From CAZAFL01 sp964484465 (GTDB lineage: Bacteria; Bacteroidota; Ignavibacteria; UBA10030; SZUA-254), in contig CAZAFL010000042.1 of the NCBI GenBank assembly GCA_964484465.1, positions 1 to 17,039 on the forward strand: a stretch of DNA of 17,039 nucleotides, in the 5' to 3' direction. Made by a program: the position numbers and the translations under genes. Below, in pieces: positions 1 to 7,796 of the stretch. Under the pieces are notes generated by a model. That model was not told where the DNA came from, searched no databases, and saw only the letters and a program-made list of their open reading frames with translations. Position 1 is the first letter of the stretch; every line of letters begins with the position of its first letter.

Positions 1-856
1 TGATAAGGATGGGAATTTTTTTTGCAACAGCGGGTGCGATGGAGGCAGAATGCAGAACCTTGGCGCCGAAATAGGAGAGCTCCATCGCTTCCTCATACGA
101 CATGCCGGGAAGAACAAACGCGGTAGGAACGATCTGAGGATCGGCGCTAAGAATACCGTCTACGTCAGTCCATATTTCTATAGCCGATGCATTAAGAGCC
201 GCAGCCACAATCGAAGCCGAATAGTCAGAACCGTTCCTGCCGATAGTTGTTGTTCGACCGTCTTCCGTCGACCCGATGAAACCCGTTACAATCGGGATGA
301 TATTCTTCGAATTTTTCGCGAGCAATTGCCGGAAGTATTTTTGAATCGACCTGTTTGTCCGGTCAAAAAGTACGTTCGCATGAGTAAATGTCTCATCTGT
401 AATGACAAGCCCGCGGGCATCGACAAAGCGGGAAGGCTTTTTCCGGTTAATAAAGGATGAGAGAATGACTGCTGAAAGCCGCTCGCCAAAGCTGGCGCTA
501 AGGTCAAGCGCGCGCGCAGGGCAATGGCGGAGAAGATGAATCCCCAGAAGCACATCACGGAGCTCGCTGAGCTGTTGCTGAATAATCTCTCGATAGGCTT
601 TGCCGTAGCGTTTCCCATGAAGTGCATCAATTGCGGCGAGATGGCGGGTCTCTATTTTCTTGTAGGTCGATAGATAGCTTTCATCCCCCTTTTCAGCTTG
701 TCGCGCGCATTCAAGTAACTGGTTCGTAATCCCCTGGAAAGCCGACACGATAACCACGACACGATCCTTCTTTGCAGCTTTAAGAACGATACGTGTCACT
801 TCACGAATTCTTGCAGGCGTTGAAACTGACGACCCGCCGAATTTAAGAACTTTCAT
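1..856 (-). CDS. thrA: Aspartokinase domain of ThrA-type aspartokinase/homoserine dehydrogenase I (partial, 3' end beyond window)
   Basis: The minus strand encodes 285 residues from ATG at 854-856 to the window edge with no stop. It phosphorylates L-aspartate, the first step towards threonine, methionine and lysine. Visible aspartokinase motifs are KFGGSS (residues 5-10), VSAF (37-40), SFGERLSA (122-129), GFIGS (192-196), TTTIGRNGSDYSAS (202-215), IWTDVDGILSADP (228-240) and MSYEEAMELSYFGAKVLH (252-269). GRNGSDYSA and SYEEAMELSYFGAKVLH resemble E. coli ThrA/MetL more than LysC, which has GRGGSDY and FAEAAEMATFGAKVLH. I therefore infer the bifunctional enzyme, with ACT and homoserine dehydrogenase domains outside the window. 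Aspartokinase is near certain; the bifunctional call is about 75 %. Only a weak AAAG-type ribosome site precedes the ATG. The gene has its own gap of about 85 nt after the atp terminator, so it is probably transcribed separately. Confidence 0.93.
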   Translation of the reverse strand, partial: MKVLKFGGSSVSTPARIREVTRIVLKAAKKDRVVVIVSAFQGITNQLLECARQAEKGDESYLSTYKKIETRHLAAIDALHGKRYGKAYREIIQQQLSELRDVLLGIHLLRHCPARALDLSASFGERLSAVILSSFINRKKPSRFVDARGLVITDETFTHANVLFDRTNRSIQKYFRQLLAKNSKNIIPIVTGFIGSTEDGRTTTIGRNGSDYSASIVAAALNASAIEIWTDVDGILSADPQIVPTAFVLPGMSYEEAMELSYFGAKVLHSASIAPAVAKKIPILI

Positions 857-891
857 GTTTCTTTAGAATGCGTTCGACAAAAGATGAGGAG

Positions 892-920
892 AATATAAGA
901 AAAGAGGAGGTGAAACAAAA
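892..920 (-). promoter_or_regulatory. Candidate sigma70 promoter for thrA
   Basis: On the minus strand a TATATT -10 (892-897) is preceded, after 17 nt, by a weak TTTTGT -35 (915-920). Transcription would begin near 885, about 29 nt before the thrA ATG. The site lies between the atp operon hairpin and thrA, where a new promoter would be expected. The -35 is poor, so this is a moderate call. Confidence 0.35.
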
Positions 921-940
921 GAGAAGCCCTCCCGCATAGA

Positions 941-975
941 AACCCTCCCGCGGGTTCTAAACCCGCGGGAGGGTT
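941..975 (-). terminator. Perfect 15-bp hairpin at the end of the atp operon
   Basis: Positions 941-955 (AACCCTCCCGCGGGT) and 961-975 are exact reverse complements around a 5-nt loop. The stem starts 3 nt after the atpG stop codon. Read in the atp direction it is followed only by TCTATGCGGG, so a strong U-tract is missing. It could stop transcription, block 3' exonucleases, or be a dispersed GC-rich palindrome. The arm sequence CCCTCCCGC also occurs once more at 928-936. Confidence 0.65.
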
Positions 976-978
976 AAC

Positions 979-1881
979 TTAACCAGCTTTCTTTAACGCT
1001 TCAGCACCGGAGACAATCTCGAGCAATTCTTTTGTGATCGAGGCCTGGCGTGCTTTATTGTAGGATAGCTGCAGTGTGCGGATGAGGTCTGAAGCGTTTG
1101 TCGTTGCATTTTCCATTGCCGTCATGCGTGCGCCCTGTTCCGCAGCATTGGATTCCAGAAGGAATCTCCAAACCTGAAAATTGAGATGTTTGGGGACTAA
1201 TGACGAAATAATCGCCTCACTCGAAGGTTCATAGATGTAATCAACAAGCACATGACCTGTATCGGAGCCTTGCAAGGGTGGAGTTGCGCTGCTGTGAGGA
1301 ATCGGCAATAATTGGTCGACAGTGACCCGTTGCTGCATGATGGATTTGAATTCGTTATATACGACATCGACACGGTCGTACTCACCGTTCAGGAAATTCT
1401 GTACCACATCTCCGATGATTGCCTTTGCATTCCCGAAATTCAATCCGCCAAAAATACCGATGTGTTTATTGGCAATTTCATAATTGCGTTTAGAGAAAAA
1501 GTCGAATCCTTTCTTTCCGACGCAAATCAATTTTACTTTTCCGGCAGTATATTGGTCCCGGTAGTTCGCCTGAACATGAGTAGCAACCGCTTTAATGATA
1601 TTACCGTTAAACGCGCCGCAGAGACCGCGATCCGCCGTAATCACAATAACGGCAATAGCATTAACAGGGCGGCTGGCAAAAAGCGGGTTCGCTGTGACAT
1701 CCACTTTAGCGGAGAGATGTTCGAGCAGTTCTTTCATTTTGCGCGCATAGGGCCGTGCGGAAATTACGGCATCCTGAGCGCGGCGCAGCTTCGCAGCGGC
1801 AACCATTTTCATCGCCTTGGTAATTTTCTGCGTGCTTTTCACACTGCCGATTCGTCTTCGTATTTCGCGAAGCGTTGCCAT
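979..1881 (-). CDS. atpG: F-type ATP synthase gamma subunit
   Basis: Central rotor shaft of the F1 sector, coupling c-ring rotation to catalysis in the beta subunits. The 300-residue length is normal for the family. The N-terminal coiled-coil helix is highly conserved (IRRRIGSVKSTQKITKAMKM at residues 7-26, followed by VAAAKLRRAQ), and the C-terminal helix carries the matching signature (ATTNASDLIRTLQLSYNKAR, then QASITKELLEIVSGAEAL). The ATG lies 3 nt beyond the atpA stop codon, with no strong ribosome site of its own, so translation is probably coupled to atpA. It is the last gene of the operon: the 15-bp hairpin begins 3 nt after its TAA. In most bacteria atpD and atpC follow atpG. Here they do not, and the next gene is thrA. 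Confidence 0.98.
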   Translation of the reverse strand: MATLREIRRRIGSVKSTQKITKAMKMVAAAKLRRAQDAVISARPYARKMKELLEHLSAKVDVTANPLFASRPVNAIAVIVITADRGLCGAFNGNIIKAVATHVQANYRDQYTAGKVKLICVGKKGFDFFSKRNYEIANKHIGIFGGLNFGNAKAIIGDVVQNFLNGEYDRVDVVYNEFKSIMQQRVTVDQLLPIPHSSATPPLQGSDTGHVLVDYIYEPSSEAIISSLVPKHLNFQVWRFLLESNAAEQGARMTAMENATTNASDLIRTLQLSYNKARQASITKELLEIVSGAEALKKAG

Positions 1882-1884
1882 ATA

Positions 1885-3432
1885 CTACGATACCTTAAAT
1901 GCAGCGACAAATTCTTTCGCAATAGCGTGAAGCTGTTGCGTGATTGCTTCAGAAAGGTCTTTCTTTTCCGCAATCTCGTCAAGGAGAGGCCTATGCTTCA
2001 ATTCCATCATTTCAAGAAAGTCATATTCACACCGTTGAACCTGTTCAAGTGGAATTTCATCAAGATACCCGTTTGTTCCCATAAAGATACTCACAACCTG
2101 CTGTTCGACCGGCATCGGAACATATTGACCCTGTTTCAGCAATTCAACGAGGCGGGAACCGCGTCGCAATTGCGCTTGCGTCGCTTTGTCGAGGTCCGAC
2201 CCGAATTTTGCAAACGCTTCCAGTTCACGGTACTGTGCAAGGTCGAGACGCAGACGTCCGGCAACTTTTTTCATCGCCTTTATTTGAGCATTTCCTCCGA
2301 CGCGTGAAACAGAAATACCGACGTTGATTGCCGGGCGGACGCCGGAGTTGAACAATCCGGGTTCAAGGTAAATTTGTCCGTCGGTGATTGAAATAACATT
2401 TGTCGGAATGTACGCAGAGACGTCTCCGGCCTGTGTTTCAATCACGGGCAATGCGGTCAGACTCCCGCCCCCAAGGTCCTCGTTTAATTTCGATGCACGT
2501 TCCAGCAGACGAGAATGAAGATAAAATACATCACCGGGATAAGCTTCACGCCCAGGTGGCCGACGAAGCAACAGCGATACCTGCCGGTATGCCTGCGCGT
2601 GCTTGGACAGGTCATCATAAATCACAAGAGCATGCCTGCCGCTGTCTCTGAAAAATTCACCGAGTGTAGCGCCTGCATAAGGCGCGATAAACTGCATCGG
2701 CGAAGGGTCGCTTGCGTTCGCTGAAATCACCGTTGTGTATTCCATTGCACCATATTCTTCGAGCTTCGAGACGACTTGAGCAACGACCGAGCCTTTTTGT
2801 CCGATTGCAACGTAAATGCAATAGACCGGCTTTATTCCGCGGCTCTTTGCCTGTGGTGTATGCGTATATTTTTGATTGATGACGGCATCTATTGCAACCG
2901 CAGTTTTTCCTGTTTGCCTGTCGCCGATGATCAGCTCTCGCTGTCCACGGCCAATCGGAATCATTCCGTCGACTGCTTTAATGCCGCTCTGCAGAGGTTC
3001 CTTCACCGGCTGACGCTGAATTACGCCGAGCGCTTTTCGCTCGAGGGGCAGGAACTTGTCGGTTTTCACGGGACCGCGGCCGTCAATCGGCTGGCCGAGC
3101 GGGTTGATGACACGTCCGAGCATTTGTTCACCCACGGGCATCGACGCAACACGCCCGGTGCGTTTTACTGAATCCCCCTCTTTGATAAGCGTACTCTCGC
3201 CGAAGAGAACACATCCGACATTATCTTCTTCAAGATTCAACACCATACCGAAAACATCATTCGGGAATTCTACAAGCTCACTCGCCATCACTTTCGAAAG
3301 ACCGTAGACGCGTGCGATACCGTCACCCACCTGGAGAACGGTACCGACATCATACACATCGACTTCCTTTTCGAAACCGGAAAGTTGTTTCCGCAATATT
3401 GCGGAGACTTCATCTGGTCTGACTTCTGCCAT
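1885..3432 (-). CDS. atpA: F-type ATP synthase alpha subunit
   Basis: Non-catalytic nucleotide-binding subunit of the alpha3beta3 F1 head. At 515 residues it is full length. The Walker A motif GDRQTGKT is at residues 170-177, the Walker B segment LVIYDD at 269-274, and the catalytic-site arginine finger is R377 within VGISVSRVGG. The N-terminal beta-barrel segment (about 25-95) and the helical C-terminus are both present. The start is supported by an AAGGA ribosome site 8 nt upstream of the ATG. It is separated by 49 nt from atpH upstream and by 3 nt from atpG downstream. The partner beta subunit is not in this window. Confidence 0.98.
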   Translation of the reverse strand: MAEVRPDEVSAILRKQLSGFEKEVDVYDVGTVLQVGDGIARVYGLSKVMASELVEFPNDVFGMVLNLEEDNVGCVLFGESTLIKEGDSVKRTGRVASMPVGEQMLGRVINPLGQPIDGRGPVKTDKFLPLERKALGVIQRQPVKEPLQSGIKAVDGMIPIGRGQRELIIGDRQTGKTAVAIDAVINQKYTHTPQAKSRGIKPVYCIYVAIGQKGSVVAQVVSKLEEYGAMEYTTVISANASDPSPMQFIAPYAGATLGEFFRDSGRHALVIYDDLSKHAQAYRQVSLLLRRPPGREAYPGDVFYLHSRLLERASKLNEDLGGGSLTALPVIETQAGDVSAYIPTNVISITDGQIYLEPGLFNSGVRPAINVGISVSRVGGNAQIKAMKKVAGRLRLDLAQYRELEAFAKFGSDLDKATQAQLRRGSRLVELLKQGQYVPMPVEQQVVSIFMGTNGYLDEIPLEQVQRCEYDFLEMMELKHRPLLDEIAEKKDLSEAITQQLHAIAKEFVAAFKVS

Positions 3433-3481
3433 CGTACAATCCTTTTCTAAATTTTGTGATTACGAAAATAATATAGTTACT

Positions 3482-4027
3482 CTATGCGGACCCGTCAACG
3501 AACAATTCACGAAGAAGTTCGAGCTGATGGCGGACACTTGCATCCCACACAGTGTCCTCATGCTGGACGGTAAACCCGCCTTTTATGGAAGGGTCGACAA
3601 TATAGGAAATGCGGATCCTCTTCCTTGTGGCAAGTTCAAGCTGACTGACGAGCTGTTTTTCCTGCGCATCGGTGAACCTCACCGCGGTCGTCGCTTTGAC
3701 GTTCAGGATTCCCAACCGCTCGTCGCGCAACCGATAGAACTGCCGGATGATTTCCTGAAGCATGCCTTCCCTTCCACGCGATGCAAGCAGGGCGACAAAT
3801 TTCATCGTGATATCACCGACCTTGCCGCGAAGGATTTCCGCGAGCACGACTTTCTTCTTTTCAGAACTTACGACCGGGCTCTTGAGAAAGAGGGAAAACT
3901 CCTTCACGCGGTCCATGATATTCTCAAGTGACTGAAAATCCGCACTCACTTCATCAAGTTTCTTGTACTCTTCCGCCACCTGGAGCACTGCGAGAGCATA
4001 CCGGTATGCGGCTCGAAATTCGCTCAT
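3482..4027 (-). CDS. atpH: F-type ATP synthase delta subunit
   Basis: Peripheral-stalk subunit (OSCP homologue) tying the b subunits to the top of the F1 head. At 181 residues it has the usual size. It begins with the typical AAYRYALAVLQVAEE helix and ends with the conserved domain including RKRIRISYIVDPSIKGGFTV followed by the expected C-terminal helix (RHQLELLRELF). The family is weakly conserved, but position between atpF and atpA and the KGGFTV motif settle the identity. The ATG lies 6 nt after the atpF stop codon, suggesting translational coupling. Confidence 0.95.
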   Translation of the reverse strand: MSEFRAAYRYALAVLQVAEEYKKLDEVSADFQSLENIMDRVKEFSLFLKSPVVSSEKKKVVLAEILRGKVGDITMKFVALLASRGREGMLQEIIRQFYRLRDERLGILNVKATTAVRFTDAQEKQLVSQLELATRKRIRISYIVDPSIKGGFTVQHEDTVWDASVRHQLELLRELFVDGSA

Positions 4028-4033
4028 CGTTGA

Positions 4034-4519
4034 TCAGTTCTTCGGAAGTTCACGTAAATATGCGTCGACTATTTTTTTATGCTTCTGTTCATCGAGCGTC
4101 TCGTCAAGGATTTTTTCTGCCGCTTTTATCGCCAGGCTCGCCACTTCATTGCGCAGTTGCGACAACGCTGCATCTTTGTCCCGTTCGATCTCTAGTTTTG
4201 CCTGATCGACCATTGTCCTTGTTTGCTGGTGCGCCTTCTCAACAATTTCATTTTTTAATTTCTCACCGAGGGCACGACCTTCTGAAAGGATGCGATGGGA
4301 TTCCTCTTCAGCACGGGCAAGCTGTTTACGGTTTTCCTCCAACAAGCGTTCGGCTTCCTGTTTCGCCTGATCCGCGCGGTCGATGGAATTCCGCACCAGA
4401 TCTTCCCGCTTTTGAAGCGCTTCGATAATCGGCTTCCACGCAATTTTCCTCAGTACAAGCACCAGCAGAATGAACGTCACAAACGTCCAGATAATGAGTC
4501 CTGGGTTTGGGTCTAACAT
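4034..4519 (-). CDS. atpF: F-type ATP synthase b subunit
   Basis: Peripheral-stalk subunit of 161 residues. A single N-terminal membrane helix (about 8-25, LIIWTFVTFILLVLVLRKIA) is followed by WKPIIEALQKRED and then a long, highly charged amphipathic helix rich in E, K, Q and A that would form the right-handed coiled coil. Only one b gene is present, so the stator is probably a b2 homodimer rather than the b/b' pair of cyanobacteria and phototrophic proteobacteria. An AGGA ribosome site lies 7 nt before the ATG. There are 58 nt to atpE upstream and 6 nt to atpH downstream. Confidence 0.97.
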   Translation of the reverse strand: MLDPNPGLIIWTFVTFILLVLVLRKIAWKPIIEALQKREDLVRNSIDRADQAKQEAERLLEENRKQLARAEEESHRILSEGRALGEKLKNEIVEKAHQQTRTMVDQAKLEIERDKDAALSQLRNEVASLAIKAAEKILDETLDEQKHKKIVDAYLRELPKN

Positions 4520-4577
4520 AATGATTTCCTGTTTTGTGAAAAAAACACCATGTCACAACGACACAGTGATTGGATTG

Positions 4578-4805
4578 TTACTTCAGTGCAAGCAGAATAC
4601 AAATAACGAGCGCAAAAAAAGTAGCGCCTTCGATAAGTGCAGCCGCAATCAACATTGAGGTACGCACCTGCCCGGCCGCTTCGGGTTGTCTGCCACTTGC
4701 TTCCATTGCTGCTGCTGCAAGCTTTCCGATACCGATACCGGCGCCGATCACTGTAATTCCCGCTCCGAGTCCTGCAGCGAGATAAGCAAATAACTTTGGA
4801 TCCAT
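4578..4805 (-). CDS. atpE: F-type ATP synthase c subunit (proton-binding ring subunit)
   Basis: A 75-residue hairpin of two membrane helices, forming the rotor ring. The glycine motif GAGIGIG is at residues 21-27, the polar loop RQP at 39-41 and the ion-binding carboxylate is E59 in ALIEGATFFALV. The sodium signature known from Ilyobacter-type rings (Gln in helix 1, and Ser-Thr directly after the Glu) is absent: the aligned positions are Ile, Gly and Ala. I infer a proton ring. The start is supported by a good AGGAG site 7 nt upstream. High expression relative to the other subunits is expected for this gene, and its ribosome site is among the best in the operon. Confidence 0.98.
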   Translation of the reverse strand: MDPKLFAYLAAGLGAGITVIGAGIGIGKLAAAAMEASGRQPEAAGQVRTSMLIAAALIEGATFFALVICILLALK

Positions 4806-4851
4806 TATGTTTCTCCTATATATAGTGGTAAAGTGAGAGTATTATTGTTCA

Positions 4852-5760
4852 TTAATGTCCGTGTCCGCCGCTCTCCTCATGGGCTTGTGCCGCCTGAATA
4901 CCGAGACCCATGAATAACGACGTCAACATCGTGAAGATATATGCCTGTAAGACTGCTACGAATAATTCCAGCATATTAATTCCGAGCGCAAATGCAATCG
5001 GCACGGGGACGATAAAGAAATTCTTGAAGAGAAAAATCAACCCGATGAGCGAAATAATGACGAGATGCCCTCCCGTCATGTTAGCAAAAAGACGGATGCA
5101 AAGCGCAAAGGGCTTGGTGAATAATCCGAGAATTTCAATCGGGATCATGATGGGCCACAGTGCCCAATGAACTCCTCCGGTGAGATGCGCAAGATAATGA
5201 CCGAAACCCTGCGCCCGGATGGCAGCAACCTGAATCATGATAAAAGCGATGATTGCCAGACCTGCCGTGACATTAATATTGCCGGTAGATGTCGCCCCAT
5301 ACGGAATCAATCCGAGGAGATTCATCGTAAGAATGAAAAAGAACGTTGTAAGCAAATAGGGAAGATACCGCAATCCGGCGGACCCCATATTAGGAACCGC
5401 GACTTCGTCACGGATAAACACGACAAATACTTCAATAAGGTTACCGATACCTTTTGGTACAAGAGAAGCGCGGTTTTTCCTTGCCGCGGTAACAGCCAGC
5501 AATGCAACAATCAATGCGGCAACCCAAAGAAAGACGACATGTTTCGTTATCGAAAGGTCGAAGGTCATTCCTGCGATATGAATCGGCTCGAATTGCGGAA
5601 GCTGCACATGACCGATAAACGGAAGGTCTATCGCGCGCGAGTCGTGGGCATGTTCAAACAATTCGGTAAAAAGATTGCCGCCGCTCTCGGCGGCACGGCT
5701 CTCACCTGTGACTGCCTTCAACGTATCCTGAATTGCTTCCTGATGATTTGTAAACAGCAC
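4852..5760 (-). CDS. atpB: F-type ATP synthase a subunit
   Basis: Membrane stator subunit providing the two half-channels. The essential arginine is in the conserved helix segment CIRLFANMTGGHLVI, and the family's final helix pair (ALGINMLELFVAVLQAYIFTML) is present. The 302-residue length includes an N-terminal extension of about 70 residues before the first membrane helix, as seen in Bacteroidota and Chlorobiota homologues. The C-terminus is histidine-rich (HEESGGHGH). The start is GTG at 5758-5760, 5 nt after the stop of the AtpI-like gene. The nearest purine-rich stretch (AGGA) is about 12 nt away, so coupling with the gene upstream is likely. A different nearby start cannot be excluded. 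Confidence 0.96.
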   Translation of the reverse strand: MLFTNHQEAIQDTLKAVTGESRAAESGGNLFTELFEHAHDSRAIDLPFIGHVQLPQFEPIHIAGMTFDLSITKHVVFLWVAALIVALLAVTAARKNRASLVPKGIGNLIEVFVVFIRDEVAVPNMGSAGLRYLPYLLTTFFFILTMNLLGLIPYGATSTGNINVTAGLAIIAFIMIQVAAIRAQGFGHYLAHLTGGVHWALWPIMIPIEILGLFTKPFALCIRLFANMTGGHLVIISLIGLIFLFKNFFIVPVPIAFALGINMLELFVAVLQAYIFTMLTSLFMGLGIQAAQAHEESGGHGH

Positions 5761-5765
5761 GTTTG

Positions 5766-6158
5766 TTAATTTTCCTGCCTGGTATGAACTTTCTTTTGAA
5801 TGTAAAGAATCTCCAACGTCAAAAACTCGACATACAACAACCCCATCGAAGCAATAAGTGCAGCAACATTAAAATCAAATATTTTAATCAGCACGGCCAG
5901 AATTCCCGCCATGAACAGCATTCGAATTCCCATTCCGCCCAGCACATATTTGAAAAACGTTGCCGCCGATTTACCGAACGACAACTCGATCGCCGCATAC
6001 CCAAGCAGGACGTTAATCGTTGTGAGCGCAGCACCGGTAATCGCGGCTTTTACGATTTCACGATCACCATAGGTCGCCAAGGGGTATGCTCCGAGTATTA
6101 TCGTAACAACGAGAGCGATGAGCACCTGCTTTGGAAACGACCAGTCAATTTTTGTCAT
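5766..6158 (-). CDS. Small four-helix membrane protein, ATP synthase I-like
   Basis: A 130-residue protein with four predicted membrane helices (about 10-30, 36-56, 66-92 and 95-120) and short polar ends. It occupies the position where atpI-like genes stand, between atpZ and atpB. AtpI-family proteins are thought to help c-ring assembly or Mg2+ supply. I infer membership of that loose group from position and topology, since no catalytic motif is visible. Its ATG overlaps the 3' end of atpZ by 14 nt in another frame, and its stop is 5 nt from the atpB start, so it is tightly embedded in the operon. Confidence 0.7.
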   Translation of the reverse strand: MTKIDWSFPKQVLIALVVTIILGAYPLATYGDREIVKAAITGAALTTINVLLGYAAIELSFGKSAATFFKYVLGGMGIRMLFMAGILAVLIKIFDFNVAALIASMGLLYVEFLTLEILYIQKKVHTRQEN

Positions 6159-6438
6159 TTATTCCCGGCGGTTTGTCACCGCCGTTTTCTTTGTTGCCAA
6201 CTTCGATGGCGGTGCGGATGAAATTATACAGTCCGCCGACTGCACCCACAACTGCACCTGTTAGCATCAACCACGGTTCGGTGCCTAACTTGCTGTCCAG
6301 CCACCGGCCGAGGAATAAGAAAACCACCAGGGCTGCTGCAAGCTGAATTCCTGATCCAACTAAGGGGCCCGCTGTACGAAAGGCTTTGAATGAATCTCCC
6401 AAACCCCAACCAGTTTTTTTCTCGTCAGGGTCTGTCAT
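6145..6438 (-). CDS. atpZ: AtpZ/AtpI family protein
   Basis: A 97-residue protein with two membrane helices (about 25-43 and 55-75). It shows the family pattern: a glycine-rich helix 1, then GRWLDSKLGTEPW, then a glycine-rich helix 2 ending in GGLYNFIR. AtpZ with AtpI is proposed to form a Ca2+/Mg2+ transporter in some bacteria and to help ATP synthase assembly; its exact job here is unknown. The ATG follows the bactofilin stop codon by 5 nt, and its own 3' end overlaps the next gene by 14 nt. Confidence 0.85.
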   Translation of the reverse strand: MTDPDEKKTGWGLGDSFKAFRTAGPLVGSGIQLAAALVVFLFLGRWLDSKLGTEPWLMLTGAVVGAVGGLYNFIRTAIEVGNKENGGDKPPGINDKN

Positions 6439-6443
6439 TGCGG

Positions 6444-6839
6444 CTATCGATCTTCAGCCCGGCGGGCTTCAGGCTTTAACTCAACGAGATTCGGCATCGG
6501 TTTTGTCTCCGACATCATACATTTGCCGTCGAAGATCGCTCCTTCATCAATCACTAACTTCGCTGTGCGGATATCACCGCGCACATTCGCTTTCGATTCG
6601 AGCACTAATTTTTCCTGCGCAACCATTCCGCCTTTGATCTTCCCTCCGACGGAAATGCTTTTCGCAGTGACATTCCCTTCCACATCACCGGAAGGGCCTA
6701 TGGCAATACTTTGTGTGGCAATAACTTCTCCAACAACCCTCCCGTCAATGCGAACACTGGTGGGGGATTTCAGTTTTCCTTCGAGAACCGTTCCCGCCCC
6801 GATCAGGTTCAACTCGCTTGCAGTTTCCGGCTTCATCAT
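6444..6839 (-). CDS. Bactofilin (polymer-forming cytoskeletal protein)
   Basis: A 131-residue bactofilin (DUF583). Repeats of about 17-18 residues with alternating V/I and G positions (for example GTVLEGKLKSPTSVRIDGRV, then VIATQSIAIGPSGDVEGNVT) predict the right-handed beta-helix that polymerises into nucleotide-free filaments at the inner membrane. Proline- and charge-rich tails flank the core. Bactofilins often pair with M23 peptidases that cut peptidoglycan cross-links during shape control (H. pylori CcmA-Csd1, Caulobacter and Hyphomonas BacA-LmdC). Here the M23 gene lies 14 nt upstream in the same direction, so a working pair is likely. An AGGAG site 9 nt before the first of two adjacent ATGs supports this start. 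Confidence 0.93.
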   Translation of the reverse strand: MMKPETASELNLIGAGTVLEGKLKSPTSVRIDGRVVGEVIATQSIAIGPSGDVEGNVTAKSISVGGKIKGGMVAQEKLVLESKANVRGDIRTAKLVIDEGAIFDGKCMMSETKPMPNLVELKPEARRAEDR

Positions 6840-6853
6840 TGTTGCGATCTCCT

Positions 6854-7756
6854 CTATTGTGTGGTCAACAGATAGTTATCTGGATTATAAACAACGCCGT
6901 CCTTCCATACCTCAAAATGAAGATGTGGACCTGAGCTTGTCTTTCCCGTATTGCCCAACAACGCAATGACATCGCCGCGTTTAATGCTTAACCCTGCACT
7001 CTTCAACAATGCCTGGTTATGTTTGTAGACTGTCGTATATCCCTGACTGTGACCGAGGACGATCGTAAAGCCATCGTCGTATGTCCAGCCCGCAAACTCA
7101 ACAGTGCCATCCGCTGCAGCGAGCACAGCGCTTCCTTCTTTACTTGCGATGTCGATACCATAATGACGCTCGTCGGGGTTAAACCTTCGCGTCTCGTATC
7201 CGTCTGCGGGAACAGATAACGGAAATAGTTGGGTTCTTCCATTATTCTCGGGTTGTTTGATCTCTTTCGATTCAACATTCGGCGAAATTCCGGAAGCCGG
7301 CTGTTGCGTCAGCGTCAAATCCCTTACAACATTTTGATTCCCCGGAGCCTCTCCGGGTAATCTTGCCAGTGAATCCTCGCGTGAGACCTGTTGTGCCATC
7401 ATGCTGTCGCCGCTTGAAATCTTTTCACCGAGCGCTCTTCGCAGCCGAACATTGTAATCGCGAAGGACGATCATTTCCTGCATGAGCATTTGCAACTGTC
7501 GTTCGATCTGCACGATCTGTTTACCGTAGGTCTGTTCCACTTTCGACTTTGAGACCGGCAGGAGAGAACCCACTGGTGTATAGACAAGGACGACAACCCC
7601 TAAGAGAACAATGACAAAGAACGAAGCCAAAATCAGGCCGACACCGCCAAGCAGACCTATCGATATACTTCTCGTCCTTGCGGATTCATCACTCGGGATG
7701 AATACTACGGAATACTTTAGCCTTTCCCTGCGATGATGAACATTATCCGACGGCAT
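6854..7756 (-). CDS. Membrane-anchored M23 (LytM) peptidoglycan endopeptidase
   Basis: A 300-residue protein: cytoplasmic N-terminus (1-32), one membrane helix (33-59), a coiled-coil stretch (about 75-112), a linker rich in P, Q and N, then a C-terminal LytM domain (about 185-297). The zinc site is complete: H198 and D202 (HYGID) and H280 in GPHLHFE, with H246 and H278 as further active-site histidines. I therefore expect an active peptidase cutting peptide cross-links in the periplasm. The coiled coil resembles that of elongation/shape M23 proteins that contact partners. It is the first gene of the atp-containing operon. A near-consensus promoter lies 41-69 nt upstream. The ATG sits inside CGGCAGATGCCG and has only a weak ribosome site. 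Confidence 0.92.
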   Translation of the reverse strand: MPSDNVHHRRERLKYSVVFIPSDESARTRSISIGLLGGVGLILASFFVIVLLGVVVLVYTPVGSLLPVSKSKVEQTYGKQIVQIERQLQMLMQEMIVLRDYNVRLRRALGEKISSGDSMMAQQVSREDSLARLPGEAPGNQNVVRDLTLTQQPASGISPNVESKEIKQPENNGRTQLFPLSVPADGYETRRFNPDERHYGIDIASKEGSAVLAAADGTVEFAGWTYDDGFTIVLGHSQGYTTVYKHNQALLKSAGLSIKRGDVIALLGNTGKTSSGPHLHFEVWKDGVVYNPDNYLLTTQ

Positions 7757-7796
7757 CTGCCGCTTTCAGCTCTCAATAATCGATGAATCGGGTAAA

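Noticed and set aside
50..630. Open frames on both strands at the left end (50-460 plus, 286-630 minus)
   Set aside because: Both overlap the aspartokinase gene in other frames, and their translations carry no family motif.
1312..2307. A 331-codon plus-strand open frame across atpG and atpA
   Set aside because: It lies entirely antisense to two certain ATP synthase genes, and its translation shows no domain. It is a shadow frame.
5167..5769. A 200-codon plus-strand open frame
   Set aside because: It is antisense to atpB over almost its whole length, with a low-complexity, charge-rich translation and no motif.
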